Shown here: positions 15,314-23,385 of the stretch, piece by piece
Numbering within the stretch: position 1 is the stretch's first letter
Layout: every line of letters begins with the position of its first letter
Source of the DNA: Zymomonas sp.
GTDB lineage: Bacteria; Pseudomonadota; Alphaproteobacteria; Sphingomonadales; Sphingomonadaceae
Direction: 5' to 3'
Assembly: GCA_027489105.1 (NCBI GenBank)
Contig: JAIYAJ010000099.1
Location: forward strand, 1-23,385
Length of the DNA: 23,385 nt
Position numbers and translations under genes: made by a program
Notes under the pieces: model-generated
Told to the model about the DNA's origin: nothing
The model's database searches: none
Seen by the model: the letters and a program-made list of their open reading frames with translations, nothing else

Positions 15314-16453
15314 TCAATCCTCTATGACGAACAGGAGCGACTTGCGGATCAGCCCCGACAGTGCCCGCTCGACAGTTTGTGCGTCGGAACCGTCGATCAG
15401 CGCGCCGACGCGGCTGCCGCCGCTGTCCAGAAGGTGGAGGAGCAAGGCGCATTCGGCGGAGTCCAGCAGGATCTCGGCGCCATTCGCCTCGATCCGAGCC
15501 TCGCCCTCGGCTGGAAGGTTAGGGCGACGGCGCAAGGTGGGGGATACCCAGGCCTCGGGGGCGATCCGACCGAACAGGCCGAGGTTGAGAGGACTGTGGG
15601 GAGCCACAGCGCGATCGCGGTCGGCGAGCATTTCACGCAGGTCGAACTGGTCGACCAGCCTGTGGAGTGCCTGTCTCAACGCGATCGACCGCTGGTCGAG
15701 ACTCTCCCCCTGCGCCTCTGGCGTGATATCGGTGCGGAAGATGATATCGCGGCCGCTGCGTTCACGCAGCCAGGATAGGCTGTCGCGGGCCTTGGCGTTT
15801 TCGATGCCTATGGTCAGGTGCAGCGATTGTTCGCCAACGACCGCCGCATGATGAACCTCTCCGCGCGGCAAATAGAGCAGGTCGCCCGGCTGCAATTCTT
15901 CTTCCCATTCGGGATCGCCCACTGTGGCCGCGCCGCCGCCCAACGGACGGGCATCGGCGCCGCCATAGCCTTTCCACGCCTTCCTGCCGTCCAGTTGCAG
16001 GATCAGCACATCATGCTCGTCCGAATGCGGCGGAAGTGCGCCGCCATGGGTGAAACTGGCATAGGCATTGGCCCACATGTCCGCGCGCAGCTCGCGCTCC
16101 AATGAAGCGACGAGGACGGCTATGCGCTGGCTCAGGCGCTCGACGGCAAGAAATTGTATGCTCAGCCCCTGTTCGCACAGTTGGTGCAAGGCCTGGGCCA
16201 GCAGGACGCGGTGCCGGCCGTTCTCCCGCTTGCTCACGAGTTCGATGGGAACGTCCCGCCCGGCGCGCAAAAGGCGCACGCGGCCGGATGCCAGCGTGTC
16301 GATCGTGAGCCAGCGGTTCAGTTCGGACCATGGGGCGAGTCGCGCGAGATCGATCCGCGGCGTGCGCGATTTGATCGGACGCTTTTCGGCTATGGCGGCA
16401 AGAAGCTCGCCTTTCTCAGCGGGCGGCAGAAGGTCGGACAGCCCGGAGATCAT
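15314..16453 (-). CDS. JmjC/cupin_4 2-oxoglutarate-Fe(II) oxygenase 2
   Basis: 379 aa, paralogous to the oxygenase at 1290-2495. They share AN-x-YASF, the HxD strand, ILQLDGRKAW, PGDLLYLPRGEVHHA and LHLTIGI. The iron ligands are H143-x-D145 (LPPHSDEHDV) and H201. The N-terminal segment opens ISGLSDLLPP, where paralogue 1 has ITSIADLLHP. The C-terminal ~65 residues form a winged-helix-like tail ending in LIRKSLLFVIED. The start at 16453 has only a weak purine stretch upstream. It is 68 bases downstream of precursor 2 on the same strand, so the two are probably co-transcribed, and it is the best candidate to hydroxylate that peptide. The gene converges on the cyclase gene, with 30 bases between stops. 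Confidence 0.87.
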   Translation of the reverse strand: MISGLSDLLPPAEKGELLAAIAEKRPIKSRTPRIDLARLAPWSELNRWLTIDTLASGRVRLLRAGRDVPIELVSKRENGRHRVLLAQALHQLCEQGLSIQFLAVERLSQRIAVLVASLERELRADMWANAYASFTHGGALPPHSDEHDVLILQLDGRKAWKGYGGADARPLGGGAATVGDPEWEEELQPGDLLYLPRGEVHHAAVVGEQSLHLTIGIENAKARDSLSWLRERSGRDIIFRTDITPEAQGESLDQRSIALRQALHRLVDQFDLREMLADRDRAVAPHSPLNLGLFGRIAPEAWVSPTLRRRPNLPAEGEARIEANGAEILLDSAECALLLHLLDSGGSRVGALIDGSDAQTVERALSGLIRKSLLFVIED

Positions 16454-16521
16454 TGCGCTATCTTTGCAAAAGCCGTTTCTGGTAGCGCTGGACCGCCTCG
16501 TTCAGCCACGCCCGACGAGCA

Positions 16522-16674
16522 TCAGGACGGCCGATTGGGATCCTGGTCGGCGGAAACAGCGCCACCTGCCAGCGTGACCGCGACGGCATCGATCTCGATC
16601 ATCTGCGGCGGCGTCCAGGCCTGCTTCGGCGCATCGGCCTGGGGTGCAATCTCGTGCTTGTCGGACGTGCTCAT
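16522..16674 (-). CDS. Lasso-like RiPP precursor peptide 2
   Basis: 50 aa. It is too short for ordinary gene callers. AGGGG lies about 7 bases before the ATG at 16674. The leader ends in QAWTPPQMIEIDAVAVTL (residues 18-35). W20-x-x-P23 and T34 have exactly the spacing seen in precursor 1 (Trp to Thr 14 residues), and an Asp nine residues after Trp is shared. Taking T34 as -2, the core is AGGAVSADQDPNRPS (36-50): Ala at 1 (as in paeninodin), Asp at 8 for an 8-residue ring and Ser at the C-terminus. A double-Gly cut after G37-G38 would give a shorter product instead. It lies between a metal-dependent hydrolase and JmjC oxygenase 2 on one strand. That it encodes a modified peptide is well supported; whether it still matures is uncertain given the frameshifted cyclase. 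Confidence 0.72.
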   Translation of the reverse strand: MSTSDKHEIAPQADAPKQAWTPPQMIEIDAVAVTLAGGAVSADQDPNRPS

Positions 16675-16757
16675 GAATATCCCCTGTCTCTTCTGGCCTT
16701 CCTAGTGCGGCAGATCGCTGAAGCTTGGCAAGACCATTGTAGGCCGCATGTTCATCG

Positions 16758-17549
16758 CTATCGCGCGGCCAAGCTCTCAAGCAGCCCAGCAGAGCCGCGC
16801 GGCACCGTCTTTCTGCCTGGGTCATAGGTGGGCGACAGGATCTCGAGGATCCGGGGCAGCGAGAAGTGTAGCAGGCGGCGGCGATAGGCCTTTTCCTGCG
16901 CGCGCAGCTGCGCGCGGGCCGCGGCGTCGAGCCCCGCACAGTCGTGGGCGATCAGGTGGCCCGAGACACGCTTGCCCCACGCCCCGAGGTGCCGGGCAGC
17001 CTCGGCGAAGCCCCGGATGCGCGCCAGATAGCCGCCGCCCAGCTGGCGGTGGACGTCGAAGCAGACCGAGCGATGCTCGAACTCCTCCGCCAGATGCCAT
17101 TGCCACAGGCGGACCACGCGCGCGTCGGCGCCTTCCAGAAGATCGTCGACATGCCCGAAGAAGAACTCGGCCTGGATCAGGCCCAGCGATTCGAACCCCT
17201 CGCAATAGGCGGCGCAGTCGCGGAGCGAGCGTGTCCTGAGCATCGCCTCATAGTCCGCCGTCAGTTCCGCGTCGAAAGCGCGAAGCTCGGGGTAGCGCGC
17301 CCACATCGTCTTGTTGAACAGGCGGTGGTAGCGATAATGATTGCCTTCCTGGGCCATGAAGATCTCGATGTCGCGCCGCGTGGCGGGGTCCGTGATCTCG
17401 CTCAAGGCGCGCGCCATCACCTTATTCAGGAAGATCTCGACCGCCGGGATGATCAGCGATCCTGCGTTGACGATCTGGGCGAAGGCGTGGTCGGACGCCC
17501 AGTGGGGCAAGGCATCCTGAAAGACGATCCTGGGATTACGCGCCTGCAT
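16758..17549 (-). CDS. PF10118-type predicted metal-dependent hydrolase
   Basis: 263 aa, all-helical. It shows paired E/H motifs typical of this ferritin-like-looking family: EIFLNKVM (38-45), EIFMAQEGNHYRYHRLFNK (62-80) and WHLAEEFEHRSVCFDV, which together could bind two metals. The family is annotated only as predicted metal-dependent hydrolase; the reaction is not established. GGAGA lies about 7 bases before the ATG at 17549. A 43-codon ORF overlaps its start by 14 bases, and precursor 2 follows after 83 bases, so it may belong to the precursor 2 / oxygenase 2 operon. Its function in peptide maturation is unknown. It could equally be a lipid or aromatic-related enzyme that happens to precede the peptide gene. 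Confidence 0.78.
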   Translation of the reverse strand: MQARNPRIVFQDALPHWASDHAFAQIVNAGSLIIPAVEIFLNKVMARALSEITDPATRRDIEIFMAQEGNHYRYHRLFNKTMWARYPELRAFDAELTADYEAMLRTRSLRDCAAYCEGFESLGLIQAEFFFGHVDDLLEGADARVVRLWQWHLAEEFEHRSVCFDVHRQLGGGYLARIRGFAEAARHLGAWGKRVSGHLIAHDCAGLDAAARAQLRAQEKAYRRRLLHFSLPRILEILSPTYDPGRKTVPRGSAGLLESLAAR

Positions 17550-17667
17550 CGACGGTCTCCATGAATGGCCGCTGCGGATTCATCGGATCGTGCATATAGC
17601 CCCCGGGATCGCGAAGCTGTACGCTTGACGGCCGCGTGCCGCCGCCATGGAAAGCTACAGCCCGCAT
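17536..17667 (-). CDS. Small ORF (43 aa) translationally coupled to the hydrolase
   Basis: It starts at the ATG at 17667 with a strong AGAGAGGA five bases upstream and ends with TAA at 17538-17536, overlapping the hydrolase start by 14 bases. The first 21 residues, MRAVAFHGGGTRPSSVQLRD, look like the beginning of a zinc alcohol dehydrogenase/quinone reductase (MxAVxFHGxG...V...P), but the rest (GGYMHDPMNPQRPFMETVDA) does not follow that family. It may be a genuine leader peptide, an ADH 5' remnant or a coincidental ORF. It lacks the W-x-x-P / T signature, so it is not a third precursor of the same type. Confidence 0.4.
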   Translation of the reverse strand: MRAVAFHGGGTRPSSVQLRDPGGYMHDPMNPQRPFMETVDAGA

Positions 17668-17876
17668 CTCATCCTCTCTTATGTTTCAGGCCGACTTTCT
17701 GCCGGTCTTCGCAGAGATATATCCGCACGGACGGGGGAGCAAGCGAGGTAGGCGCGTACAAAATGGTCGATAAAGGGCATGGGAGGTATCAGTCGACTCT
17801 GGGGAGTTAGGAGCGAGCTGAGCAAATTAGCTTAGTTTATCTGCTGTCCCCATTACCCGATTGGTGGGTGCTGGCC

Positions 17877-20393
17877 TCACGGAGCTGTAGGCGTTTTCCG
17901 GCGGCAGGCCGTTTCGCCCGGAGAGCAATAATAGGCGCCCAGGCTCAGCTGGATGCGGTGTCCATCGGCCTGCGCCGCTGCGACGGCATCGCGGTTGTAT
18001 CGGCCATCTGCTCCGAAACCGCACGCCCAATAGACACCGCCATCATTCACGCTGCGGGGGCCGCTTCCATTTGGGCAGCCGACTGTCCGGTTGAGGCTTT
18101 CAGGAGTTTTCCAGCCGCCGACCTCGCTGGGCCCCACCAGATGGCGGCGATTGTCCTGGCGGCCCCAGCAGAAATAATAGCCCGCGCCCCTGGTGGGGTG
18201 GGCAAGGCACAGGAAGGAGGCTTCGCGCACCGGCGGATGGCTCTTTGCGGGCACAGCCGGTTGTCCGCTGGATTTGGAGGAGGTCTGGGCCGTCATCGAC
18301 TGGCCCTCATTTCCAATGGCGGCGGGCGCGGCCGGCTTTGTCGAAGCCGAACTGGCAGGGCGAGCCGCTGCCTCGTTGCGCAACTGCGCCGCCCGTGCGC
18401 GTGCTTCCGCCAATCGCTGCTCGGCCTGGCGACGCTGAGCGGAAATCTCGGCATTGCTGCGGGAGGCCGCTGCGGCGCGCTCCTGCGCGGCTTGGCGGTT
18501 CCGTTCCTGCTGCTGCGCCACGATTTCGCGCTGGCGACGATTATAGTCGTCGGTTTGCCGGTTGATGCGGTTGACCTCGTCCCAGCCGCGTTGATTTTCG
18601 ACCGCTGCCGCCTGGAACTTCTGCCCGACGTCCTGAATGGCTTCGAGAATATAATTTCTCTTAGGCTCGTCGGCCTCCTCCTCCATCTGCGCAAGCCGCT
18701 CGGCACGCCGCTGTTCCTCTTGGCGTTGGCGGTAATTCTCGTCGGCGATCCGACGTCGCTCAGCAGCTTCGGTCGCTTGTTGCCGCTGTCGCTCAACCTC
18801 GGCTTGTCGTTCTGCGTCCTGCACAGCCTTCTCGGCGAGTTTGACCGCCTCTTCTGCACGCCAGACGGCATAGCGTTCGACATAATCGGGGTCGGTCTGA
18901 ACGCCATTGTCGAAGGTGCAAGCTGTTTCGGGGCCATCGAACTGGCGGCACTTCCCGGCACCATGAGGCAAACCGCCGCTGAACGGGCCTCGATATTGGA
19001 CCGGGCGGCGCATTGCGTCTTCGAAAGAGCTATAGACCGGGCCGACAGGCTCGAGATTGCCGCGTGCATCGCTGGTGAAGGCTTTCGCCGCTATGTTCAC
19101 AACCCGAACGGTTGCGGATCCCGATCGAACGGGCGTTGGCTCTTGGCGCACAACCGTAAAGAACAGTTCTTCACCGGTCTTCGGGTGGCGCGACCATTGC
19201 AGCTCGTTTCCGTTTGAGGAGAAGGCGGAAACCTGCTCGCCGTCTTCATGGTCGCTCGATGTGCAGCCCGGCCACCAGGGGACATAACCGGCGGGAAACG
19301 CGACCTCGCGACATTTGCGGACGTTGCCCGCCGCACGACTCAACATCGATGGGTCGCGCGATATGTCCGGCTTGAACGCCTCTGGATGTTCTCGGATGAG
19401 CTTTTCGATATGCGCGCCGGAGACAAGATAGGTCGGCCCGTCGGATGACTCCTTGAACGGTTTCACGAAGGCTTGCCGATGCTTGACCAGCCACGGGCGA
19501 TATGATCCCGTAGGCAGTCCACCGATCGCTTTCGTCAATTTCACACGAAGCGAACGGCTGTTGAGCAGCGGCATGGTGCCGGAAACCCCTGAGACGAACG
19601 AACGGGCACCCGTGATGACGATACCACGTTCGGGATAGCGGACGCTTGAGGCTTCGGTCTTGAACGCCCTCCCGTCATAGGTGCCATCGAACTCCGCGCC
19701 CGACCGCAGTACCATCTGGCCGGGGCCGGTGTCTCCGTCCCGCAGGTCCACGATGCTTTTTGGGTTCATGCCGCCCCAGATCGCAGCAGCGCCGCGCTTG
19801 ACCGTCGTCGGCATCCCGCTGACGGCTTCCTGTTGCGTCGCCACATAGTCCTGTGCCGGGGTTCCCGTCATCCAGCCGAGCCGATATCGCGTTCCCGATT
19901 TGAGCAACCCGTCGCCGGCAGCGATGGCGAGGCCGGGGCGCTTGCCCTCTGCATAACCACCGACTTGTCCCACCCAGACCGTTCCGTCCGATGTTCTGAT
20001 AAGACCCATGCCGGTAGGCGTGCAATCGACCAGGGTGCCGACATAGCTGCTGATCCGCGTCGGCGCCTCGACATAGTTCACGATCGCTTTGACCGTCTTG
20101 TTCTTGCAGTCCTTGTCCTGCTTCCTGCCCGCGTTGGACCCTTTCATTTCGATCTGCACATCCGGCACATAGGCGGGCATGAACCGCCCTCCATCTCCGT
20201 CTCGTTCACGGATAAGCGCCAGATAGGGCTCGGCAGCAGCAATGATTTCACGATAGCGTGGCGAGGGCCGATCATCGTCCGGCAAGAAATCGGCGACCCC
20301 GGGGGGCGCAGGCTGGGGCGGGACGGCCGCCAGCCCGCCGCTACCGAACGCGGTCAGAGCCATTACCGAAAACCTGAAGCGAACCATCCTCAT
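17877..20393 (-). CDS. Large exported coiled-coil protein with MORN-like motifs and a Cys-rich C-terminus
   Basis: 838 aa from the ATG at 20393 (GGGGAG five bases upstream), opening a signal peptide (MRMVRFRFSVMALTAFGSGG). Residues 115-245 and 465-485 contain MORN-like units (SSYVGTLVDCTPTGMGLIRT; GAEFDGTYDGRAF; VQYRGPFSGGLPHGAGKCRQ), which in other proteins bind lipids or scaffold. From about 503 to 675 it is a long, highly charged Arg/Glu/Gln coiled coil, interrupted near 577-600. A Pro/Ser/Ala linker (678-720) leads to a compact C-terminal domain of about 110 residues with six Cys (729, 742, 773, 791, 823, 830), probably disulphide-bonded in the periplasm. I do not recognise a named family. 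A periplasmic or surface structural or binding protein is the most that can be said. Confidence 0.75.
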   Translation of the reverse strand: MRMVRFRFSVMALTAFGSGGLAAVPPQPAPPGVADFLPDDDRPSPRYREIIAAAEPYLALIRERDGDGGRFMPAYVPDVQIEMKGSNAGRKQDKDCKNKTVKAIVNYVEAPTRISSYVGTLVDCTPTGMGLIRTSDGTVWVGQVGGYAEGKRPGLAIAAGDGLLKSGTRYRLGWMTGTPAQDYVATQQEAVSGMPTTVKRGAAAIWGGMNPKSIVDLRDGDTGPGQMVLRSGAEFDGTYDGRAFKTEASSVRYPERGIVITGARSFVSGVSGTMPLLNSRSLRVKLTKAIGGLPTGSYRPWLVKHRQAFVKPFKESSDGPTYLVSGAHIEKLIREHPEAFKPDISRDPSMLSRAAGNVRKCREVAFPAGYVPWWPGCTSSDHEDGEQVSAFSSNGNELQWSRHPKTGEELFFTVVRQEPTPVRSGSATVRVVNIAAKAFTSDARGNLEPVGPVYSSFEDAMRRPVQYRGPFSGGLPHGAGKCRQFDGPETACTFDNGVQTDPDYVERYAVWRAEEAVKLAEKAVQDAERQAEVERQRQQATEAAERRRIADENYRQRQEEQRRAERLAQMEEEADEPKRNYILEAIQDVGQKFQAAAVENQRGWDEVNRINRQTDDYNRRQREIVAQQQERNRQAAQERAAAASRSNAEISAQRRQAEQRLAEARARAAQLRNEAAARPASSASTKPAAPAAIGNEGQSMTAQTSSKSSGQPAVPAKSHPPVREASFLCLAHPTRGAGYYFCWGRQDNRRHLVGPSEVGGWKTPESLNRTVGCPNGSGPRSVNDGGVYWACGFGADGRYNRDAVAAAQADGHRIQLSLGAYYCSPGETACRRKTPTAP

Positions 20394-20560
20394 CTCGACT
20401 CCCCTGCCCAATGCCGAACCACCGCCGGTTTCGCCCCTGCGGCGTCGGGTGCCGCCCCTGTCCGGTCGGTTGACGGACTGCTCAACTCGGCCGTGGAACT
20501 AGAGCAGTGCGCAAAATGTCAGCAATCTGAGGAAAACCGGAGAGTCTCCCATTTATCAGA

Positions 20561-21322
20561 TCATAGGGCGATCGCTTGATACCGAAGGGCTCTCGCGACG
20601 GCCTCGTGAAGTGTCCGCGCGCGAAGCTTGCGGCGGGCGTTGGACAGATATTGCTCGACGGCCGAGATCGAAATGCCCAGCCTGTCTGCGATCTGGCCCT
20701 GCCGCAGGCCGCTGGCGATCAGGCTCAGTGCATCGCGTTCGCGAGGGGAGAGTTCGGTTATGCCGAGACGCTCGCGGGTAAGGACGCCAATCGCGCTGCC
20801 ATGAAACAGATGCACCAGGGTGATCAACTGAGGGACCAGCCCGGCGGTAGCCTCGGCAAGCCTTGCTTCATTCAGCGTCGAGCCTAGCGTCATGCCGGCG
20901 ACCGGAACATCCGGCTGGAAGATCGATGTCAGCGGTATGCACAGCGCCGATCGGACGCCCGCCTCAGCGGTTTCCATAGCGGTGCGGCGCTCCTCTGGAT
21001 TTTCGAGCTGGCGGCCATGACTTTCGCCCCAGGCATAGGGCAGAAGGTTGCCGGCGCGGACCGTGGCCACGAGCGGATCGGTAAAGTGCAGCTTGCGGTC
21101 TGTATAATAGGCAAGCCAGGACCGGCTCATGGTCGAAAGAAAATGGACATCGGCATCGGCATAGGCTGCGGCGGCCGGGTCGAAATAGCCGTAATTGATC
21201 TGGTCTATACCGAACTGCGCCAAGGCCTCGCAGAGACGTGCGAAGCGCGCTGAGGCGCTGGTCTCCGCCATCATCGCCCCGACCGTCGCCTGTAGCAAGA
21301 GTTCGGTTCGTTCGCTTGGCAC
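20561..21322 (-). CDS. LuxR-type regulator with autoinducer-binding-like domain (solo)
   Basis: 253 aa from a GTG at 21322. The C-terminal DNA-binding domain is a clear LuxR HTH (ELSPRERDALSLIASGLRQG, then QIADRLGISISAVEQYLSNA). The N-terminal domain aligns with acyl-homoserine-lactone sensors of the TraR/LuxR class: W69, Y72/Y73, D82-P83 and W98 stand where their ligand-contact residues do (SWLAYYTDRKLHFTDPLV, LPYAWGE). No luxI synthase is in the window, so it is a solo or responds to another ligand. The gene is upstream of the coiled-coil protein on the same strand, 167 bases away, and divergent from the DUF1476-like gene. Its targets are unknown; the RiPP operons are only a speculative possibility. 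Confidence 0.85.
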   Translation of the reverse strand: MPSERTELLLQATVGAMMAETSASARFARLCEALAQFGIDQINYGYFDPAAAAYADADVHFLSTMSRSWLAYYTDRKLHFTDPLVATVRAGNLLPYAWGESHGRQLENPEERRTAMETAEAGVRSALCIPLTSIFQPDVPVAGMTLGSTLNEARLAEATAGLVPQLITLVHLFHGSAIGVLTRERLGITELSPRERDALSLIASGLRQGQIADRLGISISAVEQYLSNARRKLRARTLHEAVARALRYQAIAL

Positions 21323-21421
21323 CGCCCTACCCCCGCTCGGACCCTAGCTACACGCGCGTGAGTCGCGATACGTTACAGTACAAGCGGCTACGGAACCATA
21401 TGTCCGCGAGCGGCGCTCGAT

Positions 21422-21441
21422 ACCCGTCGGTAGGGACGGGT
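21422..21441. other. Small hairpin in the LuxR / DUF1476-like intergenic region
   Basis: ACCCGTC (21422-21428) pairs perfectly with GACGGGT (21435-21441) across a 6-base loop. A 10-bp perfect palindrome, CACGCGCGTG, lies at 21351-21360, just upstream of the LuxR start. Both lie in the 207-base divergent gap and are candidates for regulator binding or transcript structure. Neither resembles a canonical lux box. Confidence 0.3.
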
Positions 21442-21529
21442 GGGAGCGTCGCAAAGCGTTCGGCGGATCGGCACCGGTCGTCCGCCGATGGCCGTGACTG
21501 CCGATAATCGATGGAATATAGGCGGTACC

Positions 21530-21832
21530 ATGTTCGATCTCGCGTCGGCGATGCGCAAGAAGGAAGAGTTCGAGTCCGCCCGCTTGATGGACTTCGAATT
21601 CCGTCAACGTGTTCGTGCCGTTCGTGCCCTGGCGAAGGAACTGGGCATGGACCCGTCCATCGCCAGCGCGGTCGTCGTCGAGGCGAGCGATGCCGAAGTT
21701 CCAGCCCGCATTGCTGTCATCACGGGCAGGTCAATCGCTGAAATATGTAGCGGCTATGCGCGTTGCCTGGAGGACGCAAGGGCGCAACTCGTCGCCGAGC
21801 TTGGAGACCCGACGCCCCATCGATTGGGATAG
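21530..21832 (+). CDS. DUF1476-like small protein (ATPase zeta-subunit type)
   Basis: 100 aa from the ATG at 21530 (AGGCGG upstream); in-frame codons back to 21440 run through a hairpin and are unlikely to be coding. The sequence FDLASAMRKKEEFESARLMD, then FRQRVRAVRALAKELGMD, then a helical C-terminus, follows the outline of DUF1476 proteins of alphaproteobacteria, one of which inhibits the F1-ATPase (zeta subunit). The family's RRN-KLLG-WAA segment is not conserved here (RVRAVRALAKELG instead), so this is a divergent relative or a look-alike. It stands alone next to the tRNA gene. Confidence 0.6.
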   Translation: MFDLASAMRKKEEFESARLMDFEFRQRVRAVRALAKELGMDPSIASAVVVEASDAEVPARIAVITGRSIAEICSGYARCLEDARAQLVAELGDPTPHRLG

Positions 21833-21869
21833 CGTTGCCCACCCAACCACCGTTAACGGATGTCGCTGA

Positions 21870-23385
<1,516 letters not shown>

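Noticed and set aside
17868..19217. 449-codon open frame antisense to the coiled-coil protein
   Set aside because: It is long and Leu/Ala-rich only because it opposes a Glu/Arg/Gln-rich coiled coil. It has no ribosome site or recognisable domain.

Overview
The window looks like chromosome of a sphingomonad (Alphaproteobacteria, Sphingomonadales). It is GC-rich. The right end has a layout I associate with that order: a FYDLN-acid/TIGR02300 zinc-ribbon protein divergent from aroA, beside a tRNA-Ala(GGC) and a DUF1476-like protein. The left 21 kb is accessory DNA. It carries a dispersed peptide-modification (RiPP) locus wrapped around a block of outer-membrane uptake and aromatic-catabolism genes.

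Region A (1-3.9 kb). An HprK-like Ser kinase gene is divergent from a 54-codon precursor-peptide gene. A JmjC/cupin_4 oxygenase gene converges on the precursor, followed by an ATP-grasp gene. A further gene begins at the left edge, just downstream of the kinase. Region B (12.0-17.7 kb). A plus-strand operon encodes a PqqD-like protein (lasso B1 type), a sulfotransferase-fold protein and an asparagine-synthetase-like protein (lasso cyclase C type) with a frameshift near 14194. Converging on it is a minus-strand series: a 43-codon ORF, a PF10118-type metal-dependent hydrolase, a second (50-aa) precursor peptide and a second JmjC/cupin_4 oxygenase.

The two precursors are the heart of the window. 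They share a leader signature, W-x-x-P and then a Thr exactly 14 residues after the Trp. In both, taking Thr as position -2 gives a core with a Gly/Ala at position 1, an acidic residue at position 8 and a C-terminal Ser. This is the geometry of a lasso peptide with an 8-residue macrolactam ring. The C-terminal Ser fits the HprK-like kinase, because related kinases in paeninodin-type clusters phosphorylate that residue. Each precursor has its own JmjC oxygenase next door. I therefore read regions A and B as one split lasso-like system whose tailoring set (kinase, two JmjC oxygenases, sulfotransferase, perhaps ATP-grasp ligase) is unusually large. No transglutaminase-like leader peptidase (B2) and no ABC exporter is visible. 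They may lie beyond the left edge, or the locus may be decaying, as the cyclase frameshift would suggest.

Middle block (3.9-11.9 kb). An M14 metallocarboxypeptidase, a TonB-dependent receptor and a secreted NTF2-like protein lie in series on the minus strand. They are followed by an EthD-domain protein, a Rieske ring-hydroxylating oxygenase alpha subunit with a TetR-type operator upstream, and a glutathione S-transferase. This reads as uptake and degradation of an aromatic or hydrophobic compound and interrupts the peptide locus.

Right part (17.7-23.4 kb). It holds a large secreted coiled-coil protein with MORN-like motifs, a LuxR-type solo regulator, the DUF1476-like protein, tRNA-Ala, the TIGR02300 protein with a strong terminator hairpin, and the 5' part of aroA running off the right edge. 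I saw no insertion sequence, CRISPR array or rRNA.
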